A stretch of DNA of 64,000 nt from Diospyros lotus. Taxonomy: Eukaryota; Streptophyta; Magnoliopsida; Ericales; Ebenaceae. The position numbers and the translations under genes are program-made. The notes below the pieces were generated by a model. That model was not told where the DNA came from. It ran no database searches and saw nothing but the letters and a program-made list of their open reading frames with translations. Positions within the stretch are counted from its first letter, which is position 1; each line of letters begins with the position of its first letter. This document shows positions 26,784-39,100 of the stretch, in pieces. The stretch is from assembly GCF_014633365.1 (NCBI RefSeq), contig NC_068347.1:34328116-34392115 (forward strand). The letters run 5' to 3'.

Positions 26784-29312
26784 TTATGTAAAATCAATTT
26801 TTCTTGTCTTTTGAGATGTAAAATTACTTATTAAATCTTCATAATTAAGTTTATTTAATAAATCATGTTCAATAGATAATATAACTAATCCATTCAATCG
26901 TTCTTGAGACATAGTTGACCTCATATATGATTTTATTAACTTTAATTTTGAAAAACTTCTTTCTGCAGAAGTGACTGAAACTAGAATTGTAAATAATATT
27001 CTGTAAGCAATATATGCATTCGAAAAAGAATTGACTCTTTTGTATAATGAAGAATTTCCATTAGACTATTTTTTTCCCTTTGAAAAGTTTATGTAACACT
27101 CTTAATTCTAAAAATAAATCTAAACCATCTATATCATAAAGTTCATCAAATTTAAGACGATTTCAAGATTCAAACAATACTCTTTTAAAATATCTTTATC
27201 CATTGATTTTAATTTTTTGAAATTGTATAGAAATTCATTTTTTTTCATATATTCCAAATTGCTCAAACCTATTTCTAAGTGAATAAATGACTTGATCAAT
27301 CATGTATATAAAATAATAAACTCTAAATGATTCTTTAGCAAATTGTGTTTTATCATCATCGATGTTTTCATCAAATTGTTTTTTCATACGAATCACACGT
27401 TTTTCATGAAATATGGGTTCTACTTCCATTTCATTTGCAAGTTCTTTGGAAGAAATCATAACGGATTCAAATTCATTTTCTCTATAAGTTTCAAAAAAAG
27501 AAAGAAAACATTTTAATTGATTTATAGCAACATTAATATGCATATCTTCACTTTGAAAGCTCTTACTAACTGAATTAACCGTATACAAAATATCATACCA
27601 AATAGTCATACCCAACAAAAATTCAAAATTCTCCAATTCATACATTGCAAGACATCTAGCTTCACTTTTTATTTTAGGATCATCACTATTTTCTACTAAT
27701 TCAAACAAAGCACCACGTATTTTTGAAACTTGAAATCTAATTGCCTTGACACTTTCAATACGACTTTCCCAACGAGTTTGTGACAATGATTTGATAGTTA
27801 AATTAGATATGTTATTCTTTAATATTTTTCATCTCTTTGGTAAAGAAGAGAATAATAAATATATGTGTTATAAAACTCCTAAAAATGATACAGCTCTAAC
27901 ATAAGGGAAGACAACATTAGAAATTACTAAATTATGACTATGACAACCGCATGGTGTATATAATGCTTTAGAATTTATCTCTAATAGTCTTTTTTGCACG
28001 CTTTGTTGCTTTCCATTCATGTTAGGCCCATTATCATATCCTTGCCATTTTATATCATTGATATCAATATTCAAATTTTCAATTTCTTTTATAAGTTCAC
28101 TAAAGAGGCATTTTCCACAAGTGTCATCCACTTTTAAAAATCCTACAAGTATTATTCAATTATTATTGGACCAGTTAAAATATCTACACATCTTAATACG
28201 AGAGACATTTGTTCTTGGTAATTTAAATTTGGAGTACAATCAAATATAATGGAAAAATATTTTGCCTCTTTAATTTTCTTCAAAATCATATTCTTTATTT
28301 CATGTGCTCACATATGTGTCAATTCATTTTGAATTTTATGTCCTAAGTAATGATTATGAATTTCACCATTTTGAATACGTCGAACATGTTCTTGTAATAC
28401 TGGATCAAATTCAGCTATCATCTCAATAAGACTTAAAAGATTTCCATTATTCACATAATAGATTTTTTCATTAGTTTCATGAAATGCTAAATTATTTTTA
28501 GCTAAAGCTTTTACCATAACAATAATTATTTTTAAAACATTTCTCCAATGTTCTTTTTCTTTACTAATTCTTACTTGCACATCCCTATCAATTTATTTAC
28601 TTTTAGAAAATCTCAATTTTAAATCAAACCAAACATTTATATTAAGTAAGTGTTCTTTACTTGTTTCATGACTTCTCAATTTAATACTAAGATTTTTCCA
28701 ATATTTTGTTCCTTCGTTGCCAAATTGGCTTCCACTAGATCTTGTACCAAACAATTTGCAACAAAAACAATAAACTTTGTCAAAATCATTTGAATATACC
28801 AACTATCTTCTATCACGAGTTTCCCCATTTGATAGCCTCCTCGTATAATAAAAAGTAGAGAAATGCCTAGAAGTTTTATCATTCAAAAAATCTAAATCAC
28901 TTTATCTAATTTGACATTTTTCAACTATCAAGTCTCTTAACTTAATATCAATATTTTCCCATCTTCCTGGATCATAGATATTGATAGAAATATTACTCGG
29001 GTTATTATCAATATCCTTAGTTTTCACATTAATTTCCTATTATTCTGTATTTTCTTGACATTCTTCACCAACCATATTATTATCGCAATTTTCATCATTA
29101 TAATTTTCTATAATTTGATCTACCATCATCTCATTATCTCTTATTTCATTTAAAGTTGTGTGTTTAGTTGTTTCATTACTTTAACTATTTTGATCTCTCT
29201 TATTACTCATGATAAATTTTTCAAGAGCTCATTTTTAAGATTGAATCAAACTATTTATTATTCTCTTTTTCTTAAGTTTTTCATATCCTGATGGATAATT
29301 TTTATTAGACAT
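26784..29312 (-). pseudogene. Degenerate hAT transposase (ZMYM1-like, TTF-type zinc finger)
   Basis: On the - strand the frame starts at ATG 29312 (MSNKNYPSGYEKLKKK) and can be followed to TAA at 26784-26786, about 2.5 kb, close to the usual length for plant hAT proteins of this class. In order: a charged N-terminus; a TTF-type finger region (VYCFCCKLFG, about 28750); HWRNVLKIIIVMVKALAKNN (about 28540); WQGYDNGPNMNGKQQSVQKR and PCGCHSHNLV (28050-27950); QTRWESRIESVKAIRFQ (about 27770); and the C-terminal dimerisation part (SAERSFSKLKL-like, about 26960). At least seven in-frame stops (for example near 29245, 29240, 29185, 29040 and 28595) and local frame shifts break it. It cannot encode an active transposase. 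Such an element could have supplied transposase for the short hAT elements here, but no sequence link was shown. Confidence 0.85.
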
Positions 29313-29744
29313 ATTAACTTGACAATAAAAATTAAATAATTGAGTAAAAAGAAAGGTATCACCTGAAAAGTCTTGTAAACTCCAAGTATATAACAATTCC
29401 ATTTTTTTTCAAAATTCAAATTAGACTCTTCAAGTGATTTTCCTCAATGATGATCAAATCAATTGAATCCTAACATGAACCCAAATAAATTTTCAAGTGT
29501 TAGTTGAATGAAAATCAATTGGATATTAGCATTCAATTTCATAGAAGAATATAAATACAAATTGGACAAATATCAAATCTTAGTTTTAAACCACAATAGA
29601 CATAATATTTGTAAAATTAAACTTAAATCATGGATTGGACTCAATTTCAAACAAATTAAAACCAGAAACATAAAAGAACACACCTAGAAACAAAAGAACA
29701 CCCAAAAACATGCACTTTAATGAAAAAACACACATACCAGTGAT

Positions 29745-29850
29745 ACGTAGGGCCATGGAGCAAGCGGATTGTGAGTATTAAAGATTGTGAGATAGGTCCA
29801 AGGCGAATGTTGATTGTGATCGAAGGACCCCTCGAGTTTTTTACCTTACA
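29745..29850 (+). repeat. SINE-like dispersed repeat, copy 1
   Basis: It contains GATTGTGAGATAGGTCC, GGCGAATGTTGATTGTGATC and GGACCCCTCGAGTTTTTTAC. Related text occurs at 30655-30745 and 31072-31165, and in reverse near 60280-60312. The family is not identified. Confidence 0.4.
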
Positions 29851-30654
29851 AAATATATATATAGATATAGATATATATATGCCCTATTAAGTTGCTGTAT
29901 TAAAATAATTAAATATGTCTGTATATTTGAATTGCTATATTAGAATTTACTTAATATAAAGTAAGTAATGTTATTTAGGATATCAAAATTATATATATAT
30001 ATAAAAACTTGGGTATCCAAATAAACTTGCAAGCAAAACCCTTAAAAATAATAAAAATGCTATTTGGACAATGAATTGTAACACTTTTGAGGCACCAATA
30101 TAGCAAAAATATAACACATCAATACATAATTATGATCAAAGATATCATAATTGAGTATCTGAATAATTTTCTTGTAAAAATAAACAAAAACGAAAACCCA
30201 AACCTAACGCTGTGTCTAGAATTTTCTAGATGTTTGAAATGGGAAGCTATGGTTTTTTTATTCAAATTAAGGAAAGAGGTTGCAGAAGAGCTCAGCTGGC
30301 TGCTAACCATACCATTACATGCAAGATAAATAGTATGACTAAGTGACACTTCCATGACCAAATCAATACTTGTTACATTGACTTTAGGGCTGTCTGAATT
30401 TAAAATTCTTCACTTTCTTATTATTTTAAATATTTCTAAAGATTCAATAAGAAACTCTCAACCATTGCATTGCATGGGTGTTTATGAATTGAGCTGATTC
30501 AAATTATATATAAAATTAAATTTAAATCACTGTAATTAAGTATTTTCTTCGTATATCTATAGTGTTATGAATATTTATTGATAAAGTATTTTCTTCATAT
30601 ATTAATTGGGGTCAGAATTTAGATTTTAACTTGCGATTCACTGTTTGTCTGTCC

Positions 30655-30745
30655 ATCTTAGAGTGTAAAGGTCGTAGATTTTTGGATTGGTTACGGTCGA
30701 AGCTGTGCATTGATCCGAGATCCCTTGTGTTTTCTACGTTAAAAA
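30655..30745 (+). repeat. SINE-like dispersed repeat, copy 2
   Basis: A diverged copy: GTCGTAGATTTTTGGATTGG, GATCCGAGATCCCTTGTG and TTTTCTACGTTAAAA. Confidence 0.35.
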
Positions 30746-30959
30746 AATATATTTTTTAAAAATATTATTTATGTATATTGCTTAAAAAAATCAAAATTAT
30801 TTATGTTAACAAAATTTAAATTTATGATCTTTAAATAATAACTAACTTCTAAAACAATTTTACCACTATACCAATATTAAATTCATTTAATTTTTTATCT
30901 AAAAAAATTAAAATTTAAACAATTAATATCAAATTATATTCAATAAACTTTTACTTAAA

Positions 30960-31165
30960 ATTGTTTTTTGCTTTAGTGTAAGACTATATAATTGACTGTA
31001 TTTATTCAAGAGATCGGACTCTCGAGTTTTGACTCGTAATAGATCTATTTGTTCACCTAACATTGTGGAACAGGTAGTATGTGAGGTTTAGAGATGGTGA
31101 GATATGTTTGGGGCGAAGATTAATTGTGATGGAGGGACCTCTCAGGTTTTCCACATTTTAAAATT
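30960..31165 (+). repeat. SINE-like dispersed repeat, copy 3, longest
   Basis: The left part (GGACTCTCGAGTTTTGACTC near 31016) could be a decayed B box. The right part (GGTGAGATATGTTTGGGGCG, GGAGGGACCTCTCAGG) matches copy 1. Ends and target duplications are unclear. Confidence 0.35.
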
Positions 31166-32285
31166 ATCCATATATATATTTTACATTTTTTCTTACTTAA
31201 TGCGAAATGGATAAGTGAAAGGAAAATGACAAAATTATTGATAGATATTTTTATAATAATGCTATGTATACACAATATTTTAATACTATGTTTGATACTC
31301 ACAAAATTATAAGTACTTATTTATACACATTAAAAAATAATTTTGTGAGTGTTAAAACTACTAATGAGCATTTGATCGGTTTGGTTGTCGAACTAACTAA
31401 ATTGCTCCAATCGAATAAATCGAACATTTTTCAAAACACGAACCGAACAAACCAAATAATTGCTCAAACAAAAGAAAATAAAAAAATAAAAAATAAACAA
31501 AGTGCAAGTAGATTGAAGTAATTAGGGATCAGCAAAATTTCGGTTAAATTAAAGAACCAAATTGAACTGGCCAATTTTGATAAAAAATAATATCATTTTT
31601 GATATTTTAGTCGGTTCGATTATTTTAATATATTTTTTAATAAGAAAATCGAACTAAACTGAAAAAATAAAAAAATTTAAATTTTAAAATCAATTTGAAC
31701 CAAATTACAAATTAAATCCAATTAAATTAAATTGTCAATTTTAGCCGATTTCATTCAATTATTTCAATTTAATTGAAATTTTGTTCACCTTTAATCAAAA
31801 CACTATATAAAAATAGCAATATATATATTTTTATACACCTAAAGAATATTTTTTCCTGAATTTCAAAATTCAAAGCAAGCTCATAATTAGCAACAATAAT
31901 TGCACTTAATTAAACAAAACATTTTAATTATTACTGATGGTAAATTATTCCCTAAAAAAGCAATGAGTGGAAACCCAAAACCAAGTTGACTTGGGATGCA
32001 AGACCAATTCAAGTTGGTTTGGTTGGGGTTAGTGGGTTCCATAATCAAGGGCCATCAAACCATCAAACCACCAAACCACAGACATTGGATGTACGGGCGA
32101 GATGAAATCCCTGAAACGAGGGCACGGATGGAAAGACGAGCCGGCCGCAGAGGAACATTCCCGTAGCTTCCCACAAAATTTAACTATAATTAATGAAACT
32201 ATCATATTATGTGCATTTGGCGAGTTCCAGGCGAAGAAGAAGAGTCGAAAGCGAAGGAGAAGAAACGGTCCTTGGTGTTTGATAA

Positions 32286-32362
32286 ATGGCGACGGACCCA
32301 ATCGATCGATCTCTGAGTTTCAGAGATCTCTATCCAATTTCATCTCAATCGCCGACCTTCAG
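32286..32362 (+). other. Probable first (leader) exon of the TBC gene with a short upstream ORF
   Basis: The stretch before the donor TTCAG|GTCATT is less AT-rich than its surroundings, as plant leaders are. It contains an ATG at 32286 opening 25 codons (MATDPIDRSLSFRDLYP) that run to the donor. The product does not resemble the N-termini I recall for this family, so I treat it as an upstream ORF. The true transcription start lies upstream, perhaps 32090-32250. Confidence 0.4.
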
Positions 32363-32390
32363 GTCATTTCCCTCTCTTATTTTTCATGAA

Positions 32391-32416
32391 TGTATGTATG
32401 TATGTATGTATGTATT
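32391..32416. repeat. TATG microsatellite
   Basis: About six copies of the tetranucleotide TATG in the leader intron of the TBC gene. Confidence 0.9.
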
Positions 32417-32830
32417 TATGTTGGGACGTGCAACTTTTACAATTTCTGTATGTCGTGGAAGATGAATGTAGGTTTTCGTATAAATGTGATAGTTTCTATG
32501 TGATTTGGAAAATTCGTTTTGCGTTGAGATCATGGCTGGCCGGACAATCGATTGGGACTTCCAGAGTACAATTTGGGGGCTTTTAGATCTGTTGATCGTT
32601 CATAGACAGTAGAGGATAGTCGGGATTAATTGTTCGGCATTCAGGAGAGGGAGAATTTTTAGAGAGGTGAGGTGATATATTGGTGACTTCACCACCAGGC
32701 TTTCGCAATTTTTCTGATATTATGTCTGATTATTTTCGCAATCTAATTTCAGGGTTTGATTCTTGGGGGTTTATCTGATTTTGGGTTTTATTCATTATTG
32801 TATTTTGTTGATCGGATTTTGGAGCTCTGA

Positions 32831-32930
32831 AGTATGTTCTTTTTCTTGTTTTCTTCGCAAAATATTTGATTAATTGATTAAGAGTGTTCTTTTTCTTGTT
32901 TTCTTCGCAAAATATTTGATTAATTGATTT
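32831..32930. repeat. Tandem duplication of about 50 bases
   Basis: The block starting GTTCTTTTTCTTGTTTTCTT and ending TTGATTAATTGATT is repeated almost without change, which suggests a recent duplication. It lies in the leader intron of the TBC gene. Confidence 0.9.
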
Positions 32931-33157
32931 TATGGTAACCGTGGAGGGTGACGAGTTGATAAGCGCCCAGATTATGGTAATTGCTCTGGTAACGTGTTTC
33001 ATTAGTTATTCAATTTTCTGACCAGATGATAAGTTGTGCAGTTTTTTTGTTTTTGTTCTTTATGCCGTTTGAGTGATTTGTTGGTGATTTTAGAGGGTGA
33101 CAATTTCAGAGGTAAGAGGTAGACAGAGACAGAGGGAGTTCTAGTTGCTGTCAGCTG

Positions 33158-36100
33158 ATGTCTTTTGACGGTGACAGCAAGCAATGGATTTGTGGAAAAA
33201 CTGGGATTGTGAGTCTAAACCTGGTCAGTTCTATTGTTCGTGACATTGGGGAGCCTTGTCTTCATCAGACAGTTATAAAGGTTGCTATTGGAGTAAGAAT
33301 GACGAACTATAGTTTTTTTTAATCATTAATCATTTCATTGTTTATGAAATGTGCTTCTACATAACCAGAGAGTGTTCTGTATTTACTACTTCTGCTCTGA
33401 GTATTCTGTGGGACTTTGGTAATTGGCTGAGAGTTTGGAACTCCCCAAGCAAGGTTCAACTGCTTTGTTGAGTTATTTTAAATGAAGACAGTTCCCTTTC
33501 AGAAAACCCGATAGGAGATACAACTTGGAACATCTTCTTTATTCTTGTAAATAGGCACTAAAGTGCTCTTCAATGTCTGACATCCTTTTCGATTTAAGGA
33601 TCACCTTAAGTAAAAAGATCCTTCTACTTAATTAAAAAAAAGAAAAATAAAAGGTCCTTTTCCCCAGCTGTCCTCCACTCCCACAGATCATTCCTTCTCT
33701 TAAGTAGATAATCATGCATCAATCTAAACAAAGTTGAAATTTCTCCACATTGTAGATGGTAAAATGGATCATGGTTAAAATTATTTTAGGAGATGAGGTT
33801 TTGATTATTGTCAGTATAGATGCACTGTAAGTTGAGTTGGAAGAAGAGATGAGACAACTTCTGGGTGGTATGTAGAGGGGTTGGTGCAAAGAACATCTAA
33901 ATGAGGGATCATTATGAAAGGTGAATTACATGGTCATTGCATTTAGAACAAAATAAATTGATCGTATCAAAATATAGGCAAACATTGTGGGTTAACTACA
34001 ACCATCCATGATTTCAAGAACATAATTGCAAGGAGGACGTCAAATTACTTGAGAAGAACAAGTATTGTTCTTGGGAAAGATGTTCTTTGTCTTTCAGTTT
34101 CCCCAATGCAGGTTGTTTATCTTCTTGTCTATTTGGAGCCGTAGTTCTCATTGGCTCAACAAACTTGCATTGGCCCCTTCATGGCTTATAATTCACCACT
34201 ACTGGAATATTTTTCTTTTAGTTTTGGGTAATTTTGTTTTTCCCTTTCCTCTTTCTCCCTCCTTGAATGTGTTGTAGTGTTTGATCTCCTTGTTTGTGGT
34301 GGTGCAGAGTAAAATGCTTAGGCCAGAGAAGTGGCAGGCCACCTTTGATGGTGATGGAAAGATTCTTGGTTTCCGTAAAGCTTTGAAATCAATTATTCTT
34401 GGGGTGAGTTGTGCTGTTATTATCAATTTTATGAATTTCCACAAATGCTTGCTTGGCCAGTATAATTATATGTTTCCATCTCATGAACTCAATAATACTA
34501 GATTACCTAGTAGAAAAGATTTAAAAATCATCACAAACCCCCCTTTTTCTTTTCTATTGCAATTTCTGGATTATTATATGATGATTTTTAAACTTTCCAT
34601 ATAAAGAGATAGACTAGAAACGACACATTTTGCGTGCAACAGCCTATCAATGTTTTAATGGGGTTCCAAACTTCTAGATTGTCTCTGTTTACGTCTGCAA
34701 GTAGCAATGACTTAGTTGTTAATGGTTTCTGTATCAGCAGTCCCCACATCTCAATCAATTATTTCTGTCATTCAAGCATTCTGTGGATATGACAGGAATT
34801 AGTTCAATTGGTTTGTGTGTTTAAGCTTGCTGTGAACTTTAACCTTTGTTTTGATTTGGATGTCACAATTTTGATAACTTCTTTTAGAAATGTTATGAAC
34901 AAAATCAGTGCAAGAGAGGTGCGATAATGATAATAGAAAAAAATTGTAACCTTGCTAACGTTGTAAATGCACATAGAAGCTACACCGTAAGTAGTTGAGT
35001 GATGCATGAATGCTGTTTTGTTAATAATGACCTAGAGATTGTTTTACTACCACAAGAGAGGGATCTAGTTATCTTCATGTTTCAGGTGGTCATTTAATCA
35101 TGTGTTTTACCTGCTGTATTTGGAGACGCATTTTGGGTCTCAAACAAGCAAAATGCATTTAGTCTTTACCAAGTTCTGTTGTGTTAGTATCAGATCGTGG
35201 GAAGACATTTTATCCTCTTTGGATTAAAAGGTTAGTCTAATTTTTTTTTTTTTCCCCTTCTGGTATGACTGCTTATTCATCATTCTATAGTGCAATTTTC
35301 TCTGTCTGTGTCTGTCATCAAGAGGCCCATGAACTTTTTGATTTTGGTCAATTTAGCCCCTGAACTTATTTCTGGCTCAAATTCACCCTTTCACTTTTCA
35401 AATGGTTTAATTTGAGGGTGAATTTGAGCCAGAAAACTAGAATTTCAGGGGCAAAGTGAACCAAAAACTATCATTTTAGGGGGCAAAAAGAACCATTTTG
35501 AAAAGTTCAAGGGTGAATTTGGGCCCAAAAAGGTCCAGTGGTTAATCTGGCCAAAAATAAAAAGTTGAGGGGCCAATCTGGCCGTTTTCCCTCTTAAAAT
35601 TATCTGTTTATTTATGCTGGATCATTGTTAGCACAAGCTTCTCACCTCTTCCTCAAATGTTCCTTTTCTTTTATTCAGCTATTGCTGACCTAAGTTGTCT
35701 AATGAGCATTATGTCATGTGGAAAGGCCAATAAGTTGCAAATGCGTACATACAACAAGCAACTCTTTTTTAGCTTGATACATACTAGTAACTGGTCATCA
35801 TTATGGCTTTTATTCTGGTTTATGATTGAAAATTCTGATTGAATCCAAAAAACTTAAATTTGATCCATATCTTGAGTATAAGCATTCATATTATGAGGAT
35901 CAATTTGTATTTTTCTTGTGATCTTCCACCTCACAACTGAAAATTTTGGCTCAATTATCTTTCACTTCACCACTTGTCTTGTTAATAGTGTCGGACCTGA
36001 GTTTTTGGGGCCCAGATGTGAAAATGGGCCCCAAATTGTATAGTACATTCAAATTTTATTTTTTTTATAATAAAATATATAAAAAAAAATAAATATTTAT

Positions 36101-39100
36101 ACCATAAGAATAAAATTAATTTTTTTTTTTAAAATTATCAATTAAAAACTACCATAAACAACGAAACAAAATGAAGGATACTACCATAAATGAAACGAAA
36201 TGAAGGAGCAACTAACCGCTGAAAGTTGAAGCAGATCTAGAGTTAGAGCATCTGAGAAGCAGATCTGAAAGAATGAATCTGATGACCCAATCGGCAATTG
36301 AGAGGCAGCGAGCCACTGGTTACAACCCACAAGGGCGATGGCGAGCCAGCGACCGAGCAGAGCAGCGAAAGGCGATGCTTGCTGGGCGAGCGCCTGAGTA
36401 GCGAGCCACCGGCCACGAGGGCGAGGCAAGTCGGTGAGGACGAGCGATCGTCGATCGAGCAGCGAGAGGCGAGAAAGCGATGGCGAGGAGCAGCAAGAGG
36501 AGAGAGAGGCAGCGAGCTACCGGCGACGGAGCAGCAGTGAGAGGCGAGAGCGAGGGCGAGGCGCGATGGAGCCAGAGAGGTAGGGCTAGGGCAGCGAGCA
36601 AAAGAGAGGGAGGGAGAAGGGTCGCGAGAAGGGGGTGGGCCGGCAAAAAATGCATGGGGCCCTAAGTTGTGAAATTTCCATGGGCCCCTAAGTTGTGAAA
36701 TTTGTATGGGCCACTTTCAATTTATGGGCCCCTAAATTGTGAAATTTCCATGGGCCCTGAGGCAGTCGCCTCATGGAAGGTTCGGCCTTGCTTGTTAACT
36801 TAACAGTCCATGAAGTTTATCATGATCTCTATATGGGTTTTTGGCGATTGGATATGAGACTGGTAAAGTTACAATTGAGGATGAGATTTGGTTTTGCTTC
36901 ATATATAGCCCGTTCACAAGGGTTCTCTTGTGGGATCCCTTATTTGTATCATAATTGCTTCCAATAAAGTAATGGTCTCATGGAATTTGATTAAGGAAAT
37001 GTTGTCTTATCTCATTCCTTGGAAATAGTTTTATTTAGGGTGCTAAGCAGTGTTCTAAAACACGTTAGGCGCTAGTTGGGCGCCAGACAGGGGCTTAGCA
37101 CCTAGGGCACTTAAGAAAAAATGTTGTTGTTTTTTAAATTTTAGCAAGGAGGAAGACTTGCAGCAAGGAGCAAGGACAAAGATGGCGCAACAAGTAGCAA
37201 GGAGCAAGGAGGAAGATGGCCATATGTACTGGAGGAAGAAGAGTGAGAACTGACAGGGAGAGAACGGCCCGATCGGCAGCAAGAGAGAGAAACGACGAGA
37301 TCGGTGGTGGTGACAAGTCCGATGAGAGAGAGTGAACGGGAAAGCGGCGAGACAGAGTAATGACGAGAGAGAGAGAGAGAGGGAATGATAATTGGCCCAT
37401 GCCTCGCGTGACCCAAGCGACTAGGCGCCGATCGGGCCCGGCGCCTAGGGGTGCCGATTTGGCCAGAATCGCGACGGCCTAAGGCCTCCTAGCATCGGCC
37501 GGCTTTTAGAACACTGGTGCTAAGAGACATGATAAAGTGGAATCACTAGCTAAAAATGGAGCTTCCACTGTGGGTTTCTAAGTGTGGATTCTGACCATTT
37601 GTTGCCTTTGTCTCATTTAGCTGCTCTTGTGTATTTCCCTTTCCTGGTTCTTGTATTAAGATGGGACCTTATCTTTCTCCTTTTACCATTCCCTAGATCT
37701 GGTATATTTCCCACTTTAAATCTAGAAAAAAAAAGGCAATATGTTTCATTTGATTGATATTTGATTTTAGCTGCTTGCAATCAGTAGTTTGGTTTGAGTA
37801 GTTTCTTTTGGAGTGCTAAGTTTCACCTTATATGGTGCTGTTTAGTTGTTTCAATCATCTTAACTATCATATGTATCCACTGGAGATAGAATTCTAAGAA
37901 ACAATTGTTCTTCTTTGTCATTAACTGCTGTGTCTCAATTTTTAGGGCGTGGATCCATCAATAAGGCCGGAAGTTTGGGAATTTCTTTTGGGATGTTACA
38001 ACTTGAGCAGCACTGCAGACTACAGGAGGCAATTGAGAACTGCTCGAAGGTATAGGCCCTTACATTTCCTACTGCACCATGTTGCAGATAAATTCCTATA
38101 AACTTTGTGATAAGACCATAAGACCTAGACAACTTGGAAAATGATACTCAAAATGATAATATTTGGTGATTTTGTAAAAAGTGTAGGGTTTCTTTGATGT
38201 CTAATCATTCTGGAGAATATACGATTCTCCATTACTCTTTTTCTGTCTATAGACTACTGCACCTTTTTTCTGTTTCAATCATGAACTGAACTGACAAGAA
38301 TCATTTTCCTTCACATGGAATGAGTGGTTCCAGAGATTTTGTGTGTATGTGAATGTTTTTGTTTTTTGTACTATTTATCCTGTAGGATGGAAATACTCGT
38401 CTTTCAGCATTTTCTTGATTGTGATGTGTGTATTACAATAAACATTTCATTGAGAATTCTTTTAGGAAATAGATGAAGTAATTCAAGCAGAAAAAAAAAG
38501 AAGTAAATTGAGGGACTTGGGGAATAAAATTCTTTATTGAACATCTGGTTGCTGCTTGGTACTTTGTACTATCTTGTAATTTTACTTTAACAGCTTTATC
38601 AAAATGATGGTACAGGGAACGCTACAGCGAGCTTGTCAAGCAATGCCAGATGATGCACTCCAGCATAGGCACAGGTTCTCTTGCTTATGTTGTGGGGTCA
38701 AAAGTCATGGATATGAGGACAATGTCCAAAGATAATGGAAGAAGAGAAGCTGAGGCCCAAGATAGGCACACCTCAGACTACGAGAACAAATTAGACAGTC
38801 GCTGTGATTGGGATAATCATTGTACAGATACAGCACAAACATGCAAAAGGGAAAGCTCTAGTGATTCAGGTGACCTTGTCACTGTTAGGGGGAGCACGGA
38901 TAGTGCAGCATATGAATCATCTTGTTTTATGCCTAGTTCAGATCCATGCAATTGCCATTCCCCAAAGCCAGGGAGTGAAGCAAATGGATCACGATATTTA
39001 ACAGAGAGTTATTTTGATTTTCCTCCATTACCCGTCACGAATTTGTTTGAGAACACTGGCAAAGAGAGTGAAGAACATGAGTTCCCTGGTGATAGGCATT

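Larger units (their letters stand above)
29313..32100. other. Intergenic DNA between the hAT pseudogene and the TBC gene
   Basis: AT-rich. It contains three divergent copies of a SINE-like repeat (listed separately), TA-rich runs near 29850-29880 and 29989-30004, and CGGTTTGGTTGTCGAAC-type blocks at 31375-31790. The last 150 bases are less AT-rich and should include the promoter of the TBC gene. Confidence 0.5.
34404..37945 (+). other. TBC intron 2, enlarged by mobile DNA
   Basis: This 3.54 kb intron holds the foldback repeat at 35322-35593 and the hAT elements at 35986-36790 and 37048-37516. The rest is unremarkable intron sequence. Confidence 0.85.

Noticed and set aside
32102..32389. ORF of 95 codons at the start of the TBC gene
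   Set aside because: It runs through the leader exon and into the intron past a good donor, and its product does not resemble the family N-terminus found at 33158.
36181..36665. Arg/Ser/Ala-rich ORFs of 60-111 codons
   Set aside because: They arise from the purine- and GC-rich core of a hAT element; open frames overlap on both strands without conserved features.
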